From the NCBI RefSeq assembly GCF_029478095.1, contig NZ_JAKOAV010000017.1, forward strand, positions 21,057 through 85,056: DNA of 64,000 bases, in the 5' to 3' direction. The DNA comes from Pelotomaculum isophthalicicum JI. Its GTDB lineage: Bacteria > Bacillota > Desulfotomaculia > Desulfotomaculales > Pelotomaculaceae. Shown one piece after another: positions 28,893 through 37,018 of this stretch. The translations under genes and the position numbers were made by a program. The stretch's first letter is position 1. Each line of letters opens with the position of its first letter. A model generated the notes under the pieces. The model worked only from the letters and a program-made list of their open reading frames with translations, had not been told where the DNA came from and searched no databases.

Positions 28893-29627
28893 ATGGTAAA
28901 TAATATTTCCCGTAATGATCAGATAGACTTTTTAAATATAACTACCGAAGATTTAGCGCTAATGGGTAAATTTAAGGATATTTTTATCAAAGAAGCTGAT
29001 CGGGTTGTAGATGCATTCTATAATCATATTCTGAAATATCCTGAGTTAAGAAACTTAATAGAAGCCAAAAGTACTGTTAATCGTTTAAAAGAAACTCAAA
29101 GAAAGTATTTTATTAGTTTAGCCTCGGACACTATTAATGAAGATTACGTGAAGCAACGGCTTTATATCGGCCAAAAACATCGTGAGGTGGGCCTTTTTCC
29201 TAAGTGGTACATAGGTGCCTATCAAATATATTACAAGGAAATATTTAAAATATTACAAAAAACTTGTAACAATGAAAATAATACCGAATTTATTCAGGCA
29301 AATATTGCTTTTCAAAAACGTTTAAATTTTGATATGCAACTAGCAATAGAAAATTATATTATCGATCAGCTACGGCAGTTAGTAGCTTTTAATGGTGATA
29401 TTGAGTCAGCGGCTGCTATTATTGGAGAAATAGCAGAACAAACCAATATGGTTTCATTAAATGCTTCAATAGAGGCAGCAAGGGCTGGGGATAACGGACG
29501 AACTTTTGCTGTTGTTGCCGCAGAAGTAAGAAAACTTGCCGATCTTTCAGCAAAATCTGCTAAAGACATTACTAGTCTGGCACAGAAAAATAGAAAAACA
29601 ATTGAACAAATGGGTAGTGGTAAATAA
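28893..29627 (+). CDS. Globin-coupled sensor with a shortened chemoreceptor signalling domain
   Basis: Protein of 244 residues. Residues about 15-165 are a protoglobin/HemAT-type haem domain; the proximal His is in [19 protein letters not shown]. It runs through a short helix straight into a chemoreceptor hairpin tip ([41 protein letters not shown]) and stops soon after. The adapter-binding tip is present, but the long coiled coil and adaptation helices of HemAT (over 400 residues) are missing. It may be an O2 sensor with a compact output or a truncated gene. GGGAGGTGG precedes the ATG. Confidence 0.85.
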   Translation: MVNNISRNDQIDFLNITTEDLALMGKFKDIFIKEADRVVDAFYNHILKYPELRNLIEAKSTVNRLKETQRKYFISLASDTINEDYVKQRLYIGQKHREVGLFPKWYIGAYQIYYKEIFKILQKTCNNENNTEFIQANIAFQKRLNFDMQLAIENYIIDQLRQLVAFNGDIESAAAIIGEIAEQTNMVSLNASIEAARAGDNGRTFAVVAAEVRKLADLSAKSAKDITSLAQKNRKTIEQMGSGK

Positions 29628-29674
29628 ATACACCTCCCCTTGCAAAATAATGGTATAGTAATCCAAATCACTGT

Positions 29675-30214
29675 TTACAAAATAAGCTTGTCAACAGTGT
29701 TAATTAAAGTTGGATACTGCGGCTTACTTATCTGTGCATCGGCTCCTACCGCTTCACCTTTATGTAGCAGATCATCTGTTATTAGTGATGAAAAAATAAC
29801 AACGGGTAATTTGGCGAGTTCCGTGTGTTCTTTAATGCGTTTCGTCAAATGGTGTCCGTCCATTTTGGGCATTTCGATGTCAGTAATCACTAACTGAACT
29901 TGTTCTGTAAAATTTGCCCCCATATCACTGAAAACCTTTTCTAGATAATTCCAGGCTTCTAACCCGTTATTAGCTAATATCATTGATTTAACGACAATAT
30001 CCTCAATAATACTAAGCTCTTTATTCATACTATCCAGTTCATCAGGAGTGGCTTCTACCGTTAGGTTTATTATGCCACGATCACATTTAGAATAAGGAAT
30101 TCCACTACGAAGTAAAATTAATGAGCCATATTTCGTCAATATTTGCTGTACTTTGGGTGCATTTTCTGATTTTTGATTAACTAAAATACCAATAATACAA
30201 ACATGTTTTTCCAT
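29675..30214 (-). CDS. Chimera: TM1266-type hydrogenase regulator fused to a partial CheV receiver domain
   Basis: Protein of 179 residues made of two unrelated halves. Residues 1-80 match the ACT-like iron-only hydrogenase system regulator (TM1266 family): VCIIGILVNQ, ILTKYGSLILLRSGIPY, GIINLTVEATPDEL. From about residue 81 (ANNGLEAWNYLEKVF) the sequence is the C-terminal two thirds of a CheV receiver domain: LVITDIEMPKMDGHHLT with the phosphoacceptor Asp, LPVVIFSSLIT, GEAVGADAQISKP. The receiver's first strand with its two metal-binding acidic residues is absent, so phosphorylation is unlikely. GGAGG precedes the ATG. A deletion that joined two genes in frame is the simplest explanation. 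Confidence 0.8.
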   Translation of the reverse strand: MEKHVCIIGILVNQKSENAPKVQQILTKYGSLILLRSGIPYSKCDRGIINLTVEATPDELDSMNKELSIIEDIVVKSMILANNGLEAWNYLEKVFSDMGANFTEQVQLVITDIEMPKMDGHHLTKRIKEHTELAKLPVVIFSSLITDDLLHKGEAVGADAQISKPQYPTLINTVDKLIL

Positions 30215-30248
30215 TGCCCTTCCTCCTTTTAGATCTCATTTTATTTAA

Positions 30249-30453
30249 CTAGCCATTATAGCGTCCTTTCATTTTAGATGATGTACCATCCACAGCATAG
30301 TTTTCGAACCTGACTTCGAAATAGGCCTGTGGATGTGCGCAAGTTGGACAGACCCTTGGAGCTTCTTCACCATAATGGACATGGAAATTCCTTATACATC
30401 GAAGTCCACTCATAATTTTCTCCTTCTGCTGCTGTTTGTAGATTTAATTCCAA
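30249..30453 (-). pseudogene. Rubrerythrin remnant with a large internal deletion
   Basis: A TTG at 30453 with a perfectly placed GGGAGG (7 bases) opens a frame reading LQTAAEGENYEWTSMYKEF, the iron-binding helix start of rubrerythrin. This frame stops at about 30379. In another frame, from ATG at 30413 to the stop at 30249, the C-terminal rubredoxin-like part is visible: HVHYGEEAPRVCPTCAHP followed by QAYFEVRFENY. The middle of the protein is missing, and the first CXXC is reduced to one cysteine. The intact protein reduces peroxide in anaerobes; this copy cannot do so. Confidence 0.75.
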
Positions 30454-30479
30454 AATAATTCCTCCCTCAAAAAGCTTGG

Positions 30480-31511
30480 TTAATATGCCCCGGAATCCGG
30501 GTCACTTAAATCTTTTTCCGTAACTGGGTGTTTAAAAATGATATACGTCCAGACCTGGTAAGCGATCACAATGGGTATAAAGATGGCCACCACCAGCGTC
30601 ATGATCTTCAAGGTATATTGACTGGCCGATGAATTAAAGGCCGTCAGGCTATACCTCGGGTCAAGACTTGATGGTATCAGGTTGGGAAACAGACCGATGA
30701 CCCCGGTGAAAGTGACCGTCACAATCGTCACACAGGAGGAGAAAAAAGCCGCTACGGACTTTTTCCCGGATATCAACATTTTCATGCCTAACAAAGCGAT
30801 TACAGCAGCGGCGGGAACCGCGAAGCAGGCCGGACTGCTCATAAAGTTAATATAAAGCTTCGTAGCAAAAGCGGTAAGAACCAGGAACCCCGCGGCTGCC
30901 AACAGCAGGAGCCACCACAGCTTTGCCGCAAGCGCCCGGGCTCTGGCTTCTAATTCACCTTCCGTCTTGACAGAAACCCAAATGGCTGCGTGCTCCAGGA
31001 AAAGCAGCAAAAAGAGCGATCCGGCCAGTAGGCCGTAAGGGTTCAACAGAGTCAGGAGACTCCCGTGGTAACCCTGGGCGTCCATTGGTAAGCCCTGAAA
31101 GATGTTGCCAAAGGCTACACCAAAGAGCAGGGCTGGTACAAGGCTACCCAGGAAGAGTGCGATGTCCCACGTCTTCCGCCAGGAATCCGAATCGACCTTG
31201 CCCCGGAACTCAAAGGATACGCCACGTCCGATCAGGGCGAACAAAATGATTAAAAGCGGCGCGTAAAGATAGCTAAACATGTAGGCATACGTTGTTGGAA
31301 AGGCGGCAAACGTCACGCCGCCGGCGGCAAGGAGCCAAACTTCGTTGCCGTCCCAGACCGGGCCGACAGTGTTGATCAATATCCTTTTCTCCATCTCGCT
31401 TTTCCCAATAAAAGGGGCCAATATTCCCACTCCCAGGTCAAATCCGTCGAGCATGAAATAGACCGCCCAGAGCAGGCCCCACAGGCCAAACCAGAGCATC
31501 TGCAATTCCAT
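30480..31511 (-). CDS. cydB: Cytochrome bd oxidase subunit II
   Basis: Membrane subunit of the bd-type quinol oxidase, which reduces O2 to water and in strict anaerobes mainly removes oxygen. About eight or nine helices; family motifs include LDGFDLGVGILAPF near the N-terminus, GPVWDGNEVWLL and FRGKVDSDSWRKTWD. Length 343. ATG at 31511 follows AGGGAGGTG by seven bases (GTG at 31514 is the codon before). It lies 9 bases or so after cydA. Confidence 0.95.
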   Translation of the reverse strand: MELQMLWFGLWGLLWAVYFMLDGFDLGVGILAPFIGKSEMEKRILINTVGPVWDGNEVWLLAAGGVTFAAFPTTYAYMFSYLYAPLLIILFALIGRGVSFEFRGKVDSDSWRKTWDIALFLGSLVPALLFGVAFGNIFQGLPMDAQGYHGSLLTLLNPYGLLAGSLFLLLFLEHAAIWVSVKTEGELEARARALAAKLWWLLLLAAAGFLVLTAFATKLYINFMSSPACFAVPAAAVIALLGMKMLISGKKSVAAFFSSCVTIVTVTFTGVIGLFPNLIPSSLDPRYSLTAFNSSASQYTLKIMTLVVAIFIPIVIAYQVWTYIIFKHPVTEKDLSDPDSGAY

Positions 31512-31523
31512 CACCGCACCTCC

Positions 31524-32876
31524 CTATAACGGTATTGTCCGGCCGGACGGCATGCTGTGCCCCATCTCTTCGGCCGGGCCATTTTTTGAGAATTTCACCA
31601 ACAGATAAATGTCTGCCACTGCCAACAGGCCGTAAAATATTGCGAACCCCGCCAGAGATGCAGCCGCCTGTCCTGCCGTGATATTCTTAGACACCGCGTC
31701 GGACGTTTTCATCAAGCCGTAAACAATCCACGGCTGCCGCCCTACTTCCGCCACCAGCCAGCCCAACTGACAGGCTAGGTAGGGAAGAGGCATGGAAAAA
31801 ACCATGATTTTTAAAAACCACGTTTTTTTCTCCAACGTTTCCTTTCTGGAAAAAACATATCCGGATACTGACAGGAGTATAAACAGGGTGGTCAGCCCCA
31901 CCATTAACCTGAAACTGACAAAGGTTAAGGTTACGGGCGGGCGTTCGCTGACCGGAAAATCTTTTAAGCCCTGCACCGTGGCGTGCGGGTCATGCTCGGC
32001 CAGAATGCTCAGCATGTTGGGTACAGGCAGAATTTCCATTGTGTTTCGTTCTGTTGCCTCGTCCGGTATGGCAAATATGTAAATTGGCGCGCCTTGGCGG
32101 GTTTCCCAGATAGTCTCCATAGCAGCAAACTTGGTAGGCTGGGTTCTAGCCACCTCCCGGGCGTGCCAATCCCCGACGGCTACTTCCGCCAGGCAGGACA
32201 TTAAGGCAAAGGCAGCGGCAATTCGAAACGATTTTTTAAAAAAATCAAGGAAATTATTCTTCAAAATGTGGTACGCGGACACTCCCATTACGAAGAAAGC
32301 TCCTACCAGGTAGCCGCCCAGCACGGTGTGCAGGAATTTTGACCAGGCGTAGCCGGATAGCGCCACCGCGGCGAAATCCACCAGTTCCGCCCGGCCGTTG
32401 TTGATGACATAACCCACCGGATGCTGCATCCAGGCATTGGCGGTGAGGATCCACAGCGCCGAAAGGCTGGTGCCGGCAGCTACCATCCAGACAGCAACGG
32501 CGTGAGCCTTTTTCGATATTCTTTTCCAGCCAAAAATCCAGATGCCCATGAATGTAGACTCCAAGAAGAAAGCTACTGAAGCCTCAATGGCCAGGGGGGC
32601 GCCGAATATATCCCCAACGTAGCGGGCATACTCAGCCCAGTTAGTGCCGAACTGGAACTCCAGAGTAATCCCGGTGACCACTCCCAAGGCGAAGTTGATC
32701 AGGAACAATTTGCCCCAGAATTTGGTCATCTTAAGGTATTGTACGTTTCCGGTCTTGACGTAAAGGGTTTCCATCACAGCGACAATGATAGAAATACCCA
32801 AAGTTAACGGCACGAAAAGAAAGTGAAACATGGCAGTAATCGCAAATTGTAACCTCGCCAGTAGAAGCGCATCCAT
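31524..32876 (-). CDS. cydA: Cytochrome bd oxidase subunit I
   Basis: Catalytic haem-carrying subunit. Visible: LLARLQFAITAMFHFLFVP with a haem ligand His, the FGTNWAEYARYVGDIFG block, ALWILTANAWMQHPVG, the SGYAWSKFLHTVLGGYLVG helix, and the C-terminal GRQPWIVYGLM motif. At 450 residues it has a short Q-loop, as in Firmicutes. The first two genes of a cydAB unit; no cydCD in the window. The decayed rubrerythrin next to it suggests this was an oxygen-defence locus. Confidence 0.95.
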   Translation of the reverse strand: MDALLLARLQFAITAMFHFLFVPLTLGISIIVAVMETLYVKTGNVQYLKMTKFWGKLFLINFALGVVTGITLEFQFGTNWAEYARYVGDIFGAPLAIEASVAFFLESTFMGIWIFGWKRISKKAHAVAVWMVAAGTSLSALWILTANAWMQHPVGYVINNGRAELVDFAAVALSGYAWSKFLHTVLGGYLVGAFFVMGVSAYHILKNNFLDFFKKSFRIAAAFALMSCLAEVAVGDWHAREVARTQPTKFAAMETIWETRQGAPIYIFAIPDEATERNTMEILPVPNMLSILAEHDPHATVQGLKDFPVSERPPVTLTFVSFRLMVGLTTLFILLSVSGYVFSRKETLEKKTWFLKIMVFSMPLPYLACQLGWLVAEVGRQPWIVYGLMKTSDAVSKNITAGQAAASLAGFAIFYGLLAVADIYLLVKFSKNGPAEEMGHSMPSGRTIPL

Positions 32877-32931
32877 GTTTTTTGTCTCCCCCTTTTCTCA
32901 ATAACATATTTCATGACGTTAGTTGAGTGTA

Positions 32932-34086
32932 TTAAACTTGCAAAGCAGACGACAGCTTAATAAAAGCCTCAAGGATTTTTAACGACGTGTCAACCACAGC
33001 TTCCGCGTTTTTTGAACTGCAATCAATTGAAAGAGCATTAGCGGCTTCATGGAATTTTTTATGCGGCTCTTCAATTGCCAAGTAAGCGGCAATATTTTGA
33101 TATTGGACACGTTCTTTCTCGTACCATTTACCAAAGGCGCAGTCGCGATGTGTTGCAAGTCTTACTCCTTTACCGGCGCTTTTTATTACATTGCGCAAAA
33201 AGTTAGCGTGGTCAACTAGCCTGGCCGCCAGCACAGTTAATATATGTTCCTTTTCGGCAACATTCAAATATGGTTTTATTATTTTGCTCAATCGCTCAAC
33301 ATCTAGATTTAAAACGTCGCCAAAATCCGTCACAGAAGCTAACTCTCCAGAGAGCCTGGCAAGGTTTTCAGTGGTTAAAGCCTGTTGTTGCGCAGCTTTT
33401 GCAATATTGTCAATAGCACCGGCAGCTTCTCTAACTTGCCGCCTGTTTTCGCTCATAATATTGGTAACCTTTTCCGTATTATTCAAATATCGCTCGAAAA
33501 CATCTTTTACGTTCGTTACAGCGTTATTGGTATTCATGGCTTTACCATTCATATCATCTGAAATGTTTTTGACTTCCTTAACCGCTTGCTTAGTTTGATC
33601 TGCCAGCTTTCGAACCTGCTCCGCCACGACAGAAAAGCCTCTACCATGTTCACCTGCGCGAGCGGCTTCTATAGCGGCGTTTAACGAGAGTAGATTTGTT
33701 TGATCAGCTATATCCGATACGTTTTGACTGATGCCGTCGATAGTTTTAATCTTTTCCAATAACTCTGTAGCGTTACTAACCATGTTATTAAGCATTTCAC
33801 TTGAACTTTTTGTAAGCGACGACAATTCATTAATATCATTAAAGCTTTCCATTTCTTTTGCATCAACCATCTGCATTACCGCACTAATTTGCTGGGTGGA
33901 AGCTGATGTTTCCTCTGCTGTGGCTGACATTTCTTCAGTGACGGCAGCCAGATCCGCCGATTTCTCCGAAATTTCCCGAACTTTAATTGATGTACTGAAA
34001 GCCATCATCTCACTATGCGCTAGTGAAAAATCAAACACAAAGCGGATAAGAAATCCATTTCCGCTTGGTTGGCAATGGATACGCAT
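32932..34086 (-). CDS. Soluble methyl-accepting chemotaxis protein with C-terminal CZB zinc domain
   Basis: Protein of 384 residues without transmembrane helices or a recognisable N-terminal sensor. The central part is a chemoreceptor signalling domain ([38 protein letters not shown]). The C-terminal about 120 residues are a CZB domain: His in [10 protein letters not shown], then [10 protein letters not shown] and [12 protein letters not shown], the usual zinc ligands. CZB receptors respond to zinc-linked oxidants. The first 40 residues look unlike the rest and may not be translated; the gene may have lost an N-terminal sensor. Confidence 0.85.
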   Translation of the reverse strand: MRIHCQPSGNGFLIRFVFDFSLAHSEMMAFSTSIKVREISEKSADLAAVTEEMSATAEETSASTQQISAVMQMVDAKEMESFNDINELSSLTKSSSEMLNNMVSNATELLEKIKTIDGISQNVSDIADQTNLLSLNAAIEAARAGEHGRGFSVVAEQVRKLADQTKQAVKEVKNISDDMNGKAMNTNNAVTNVKDVFERYLNNTEKVTNIMSENRRQVREAAGAIDNIAKAAQQQALTTENLARLSGELASVTDFGDVLNLDVERLSKIIKPYLNVAEKEHILTVLAARLVDHANFLRNVIKSAGKGVRLATHRDCAFGKWYEKERVQYQNIAAYLAIEEPHKKFHEAANALSIDCSSKNAEAVVDTSLKILEAFIKLSSALQV

Positions 34087-34293
34087 GCTAGTTGTTTTTC
34101 CTTAGGAAAAAAGAACATTATATTAGTCAGCTCCTTTTCGAATCTTTTTTATGTTATCTCAGAGAATATGAATTATCATTTTTTATGTTAATTATCTATT
34201 GTAAATATGACTTTTCCTTTGCGGAATTGATATACAGATTATAAAACCTATTTAGTGATTCTTACTATTCTCCACAAGACCAAATTTTTTCAA

Positions 34294-34337
34294 TAAAAAA
34301 AGACAGCTTATTATCGTCTGAAGATAATAAGCTGTCT
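34294..34337 (-). terminator. Strong intrinsic terminator
   Basis: AGACAGCTTATTATC pairs perfectly with GATAATAAGCTGTCT over a 7-base loop and runs into TTTTTTT on the minus strand, shortly after the stop of the PucR-type regulator gene at 34355. Confidence 0.92.
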
Positions 34338-34354
34338 AGCAATGCCCAATATAT

Positions 34355-35923
34355 CTAATTATTAACCAGATTGCTTAATTTATGTAATTTAATTGCTGCC
34401 GCTAAAGCGAGCTTAGTTTCAAAATGGTCAATAGATACTCCTAAAATTTTTTCAATGCGCTGTTTTCTAAAGACCAAAGTTTTATGATGCAAAAATATTT
34501 TTTGGGCTGCTTCTTTCAAGTTATTACTTTGTAAAATTATTTCGAGAGTAAGTAAAAGGCTGGCTCCTTTATCACGGTCGTATTTTATAAGTGGGCCGAT
34601 CAATTTTTGAATATACTCTGCGGCACGCTCTTTTCCATCATAGGTTGCAAGAAGTTGAAAGAGGCCGATATCCCGGTAACAATAAATTCCTCCACTATAT
34701 TCCAATTGACATTTAGCCGAAACGATGGCACTCCGCGCTTCCTGATAACTTTTTTCTAAGCTGTCAGGCCCGTTATGCATGTCGCTCACACCAATTGTTA
34801 CTATGAGATCAGGGGCATAGCGGCTTATTTTTTCCTTAATTTGTGTAGCAGCCTGTATACCCGCGTCCAATATGTCAAGTGTGTGACAGGTCTGTAACAA
34901 AACTCCTATGTTATCTCGAATATCCCATACAACATATTCCGGGTTTTTGCTCAAAAGATTGTTAATATATCTTTTTTTCTGTTGAGTGTCAATAGGATTA
35001 TGAATATCAATCAAGCAGCAGAAAAAAGGAATCGTAAAATCTATTCCCCATTTTTTAGCAGTTGCTATAGCATCTTTATCTATAGAGACATTACCATTAA
35101 TGATATCGTTAAAAAAATCGCTTTTGCGTTGTAAATCATAGGCTATCTGCAACATTCTTTCGGCTTTACGCCTTTCTGAGATATCCCGAACCACACTCAC
35201 AATTCCTGCCATCTTACCTTTATCATCGCGTAAAATATTTACGGAAACCTCTATCCACAAGACTTGCCTATTTTTATTAAAATGCTCCAATTCGAAAACA
35301 TGTCCCTGGCTGACGACCTCCTCATCGGCTAATAACTGCCTTAGCTTTACACATAATGCTTGAAATGAATCGAATGACAAAACTTCTTCTATGGTGCGGC
35401 CGATTATCTCTTCTTGTGTACGACCCAAAAGCCGGACAATCGACGGACTGACGTATGTAAATCGCTCTGCAAGGTCTATGACCATAATGACATCTAACAC
35501 GTTTTCCGCCAGCAGGCGATACCGAGCTTCACTTTCCTTCAGTTCTGCCGTAGCCTTTGCCAGTACCTTTGTCAGCGAATTAAAAGCAACTGAAAAATCC
35601 CCCATAAAGTCGACCCTTTGGGTAAAATCTCCGCTGGCAATCATCTGGGTCTGCCACGTTAAATGTCGCAGATTTGCCTGAAGAGTTCGCAGCCCGCCGG
35701 AAAGAAATCCTTTCACTCGCATACCTTGTGATAAATCCCCGTTAGCCAAGGCTGAAATAAAACCTCTAATGGCTGCGAGTTTTTCATATAAATTAACGAA
35801 CTCCGGATGTGATTTTAAATCAGCCGGCAATGTATTTACCGACACCTTATTTGATATAATATCTTCCAATGCCTGTACAGCAAGGTTAAGTAGCACTTCC
35901 TGCTGGTCACCTTGCGTAGCCAT
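34355..35923 (-). CDS. PAS-domain sensor with PucR/CdaR-type helix-turn-helix
   Basis: Protein of 522 residues. Residues about 60-130 look HAMP-like (two GDxxxxV-type repeats, ALANGDLSQGMRVKG and MIASGDFTQRVDFMG). A PAS domain with PAC follows (SEARYRLLAENVLDVIMVID, VSVVRDISERRKAERML). The C-terminal half is the GGDEF-like middle domain and PucR HTH (LLLTLEIILQSNNLKEAAQ, LFLHHKTLVFRKQRIEKIL). It is probably a ligand-sensing transcription regulator. ATG at 35923 follows GGAGGGAACCGTT; TTG at 35938 is open. The V4R gene lies 16 bases upstream and may supply the signal. Confidence 0.85.
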   Translation of the reverse strand: MATQGDQQEVLLNLAVQALEDIISNKVSVNTLPADLKSHPEFVNLYEKLAAIRGFISALANGDLSQGMRVKGFLSGGLRTLQANLRHLTWQTQMIASGDFTQRVDFMGDFSVAFNSLTKVLAKATAELKESEARYRLLAENVLDVIMVIDLAERFTYVSPSIVRLLGRTQEEIIGRTIEEVLSFDSFQALCVKLRQLLADEEVVSQGHVFELEHFNKNRQVLWIEVSVNILRDDKGKMAGIVSVVRDISERRKAERMLQIAYDLQRKSDFFNDIINGNVSIDKDAIATAKKWGIDFTIPFFCCLIDIHNPIDTQQKKRYINNLLSKNPEYVVWDIRDNIGVLLQTCHTLDILDAGIQAATQIKEKISRYAPDLIVTIGVSDMHNGPDSLEKSYQEARSAIVSAKCQLEYSGGIYCYRDIGLFQLLATYDGKERAAEYIQKLIGPLIKYDRDKGASLLLTLEIILQSNNLKEAAQKIFLHHKTLVFRKQRIEKILGVSIDHFETKLALAAAIKLHKLSNLVNN

Positions 35924-35939
35924 AACGGTTCCCTCCAAA

Positions 35940-36461
35940 CTAGACTACTACTTCGGCAGTAAATCGGCAGGTACGGTCGCCAGTGCACCAACAGTCTACT
36001 TCTTTTACACAAAATTGCCGGTCGGCGAAGAAAGACTCCATTAAAGCCGCGATAAAACCCTCGTCGTACTTACATATCTCCTGATCAGACTCCGGCAGCC
36101 CGGAGCAGTCAAGATCCTCATCGACGGTAAAAACGAAAGAACCTTGATCAATATCAGCCTTTTCCACTCGGAGAATTCCGAGCCGCAACTCTCGAAGCAA
36201 CTCCTGCAGCTTACGGATAAATTCATGAAAGTCGTTTATTTTACCGATCATATTTTTAAAAAACTCAAGGCCAGCCAATCTGCCTGACTCGTAAAAAATT
36301 TCGTCTGCCTTTTCTGTACCGAACTTTGCCTCTATTACATCACGAAAAGTATATTGCATGAGCCGGTACAACTCGATCCTAGTTATTGGTCCGAGGTTTG
36401 GCCGTCCAACAGCGATGTCTCCAAGCAAATCCCATGAAAAAGGATATTTTCTGTTATCCAT
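35940..36461 (-). CDS. V4R (4-vinyl reductase) domain protein
   Basis: Protein of 173 residues consisting almost only of a V4R domain, the small-molecule binding unit found at the N-terminus of XylR/DmpR regulators. Typical C-terminal features: CSGLPESDQEICKYDEGF, AALMESFF and VKEVDCWCTGDRTCRF, whose cysteines probably bind zinc. The start is ATG at 36461 with GGAGGG upstream (ATG at 36479 is open). It is the first gene of a pair with the PAS/PucR regulator and probably acts as its ligand sensor; this is inference from order. Confidence 0.88.
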   Translation of the reverse strand: MDNRKYPFSWDLLGDIAVGRPNLGPITRIELYRLMQYTFRDVIEAKFGTEKADEIFYESGRLAGLEFFKNMIGKINDFHEFIRKLQELLRELRLGILRVEKADIDQGSFVFTVDEDLDCSGLPESDQEICKYDEGFIAALMESFFADRQFCVKEVDCWCTGDRTCRFTAEVVV

Positions 36462-36479
36462 AATCCATCCCTCCTCCAC

Positions 36480-37018
36480 TTTTTCATAATATTTCTACAC
36501 AACAAACAAGATTCCTGTTAGAGCAGACCGAGAAGTAACTGTTTTCAGGAACTAACCATACCGGTTATATGATTTTGCCCATAGGTTAAATACCGGAAGC
36601 GATATTTGCAAGTACCATTTGAGTTATTGGCACCTTTGCGCAGTCGACTCAAAGATGTGCAACTGATAACTTTTACCGATTAGCGTTAAGTAAATAAGCA
36701 TTTCTCAACGTAAAAAGGCTGCATATCCCGACTGCCCGCATGTACTTCATCTCACTAGTTACCGAGGTAATAGGCTGGGCTTTAGCGAATAAGCCTTTAT
36801 ACCTTCTTTGTTTACCCGGCTTTCTATGCTCTAATCTTCAAAGGGAACTTAAAGTATCACGGTTTCCCCATAAATTCGTGTCTATTTGAGCTTTTCTGCA
36901 TACCTGCACGCGCTATAACCGCATCCAGTGCTCCGCACTGCTTCGGATAAACACACGATCCAGTAAGTCAAGCCTTTTCGAACACTACACTTTTTCCAAT
37001 GCAACAAAGAAAAAACAT
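36480..37018. other. 539-bp region without a recognised gene, array trailer side
   Basis: No frame longer than about 40 codons with coding character was found on either strand. The first part upstream of the V4R gene presumably holds its promoter. On the minus strand GGTGCCAATAACTCAAATGG and other imperfect short repeats occur but I cannot assign them. The right end adjoins the first CRISPR repeat; on the minus strand a T6 run follows the last repeat here. Confidence 0.5.
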
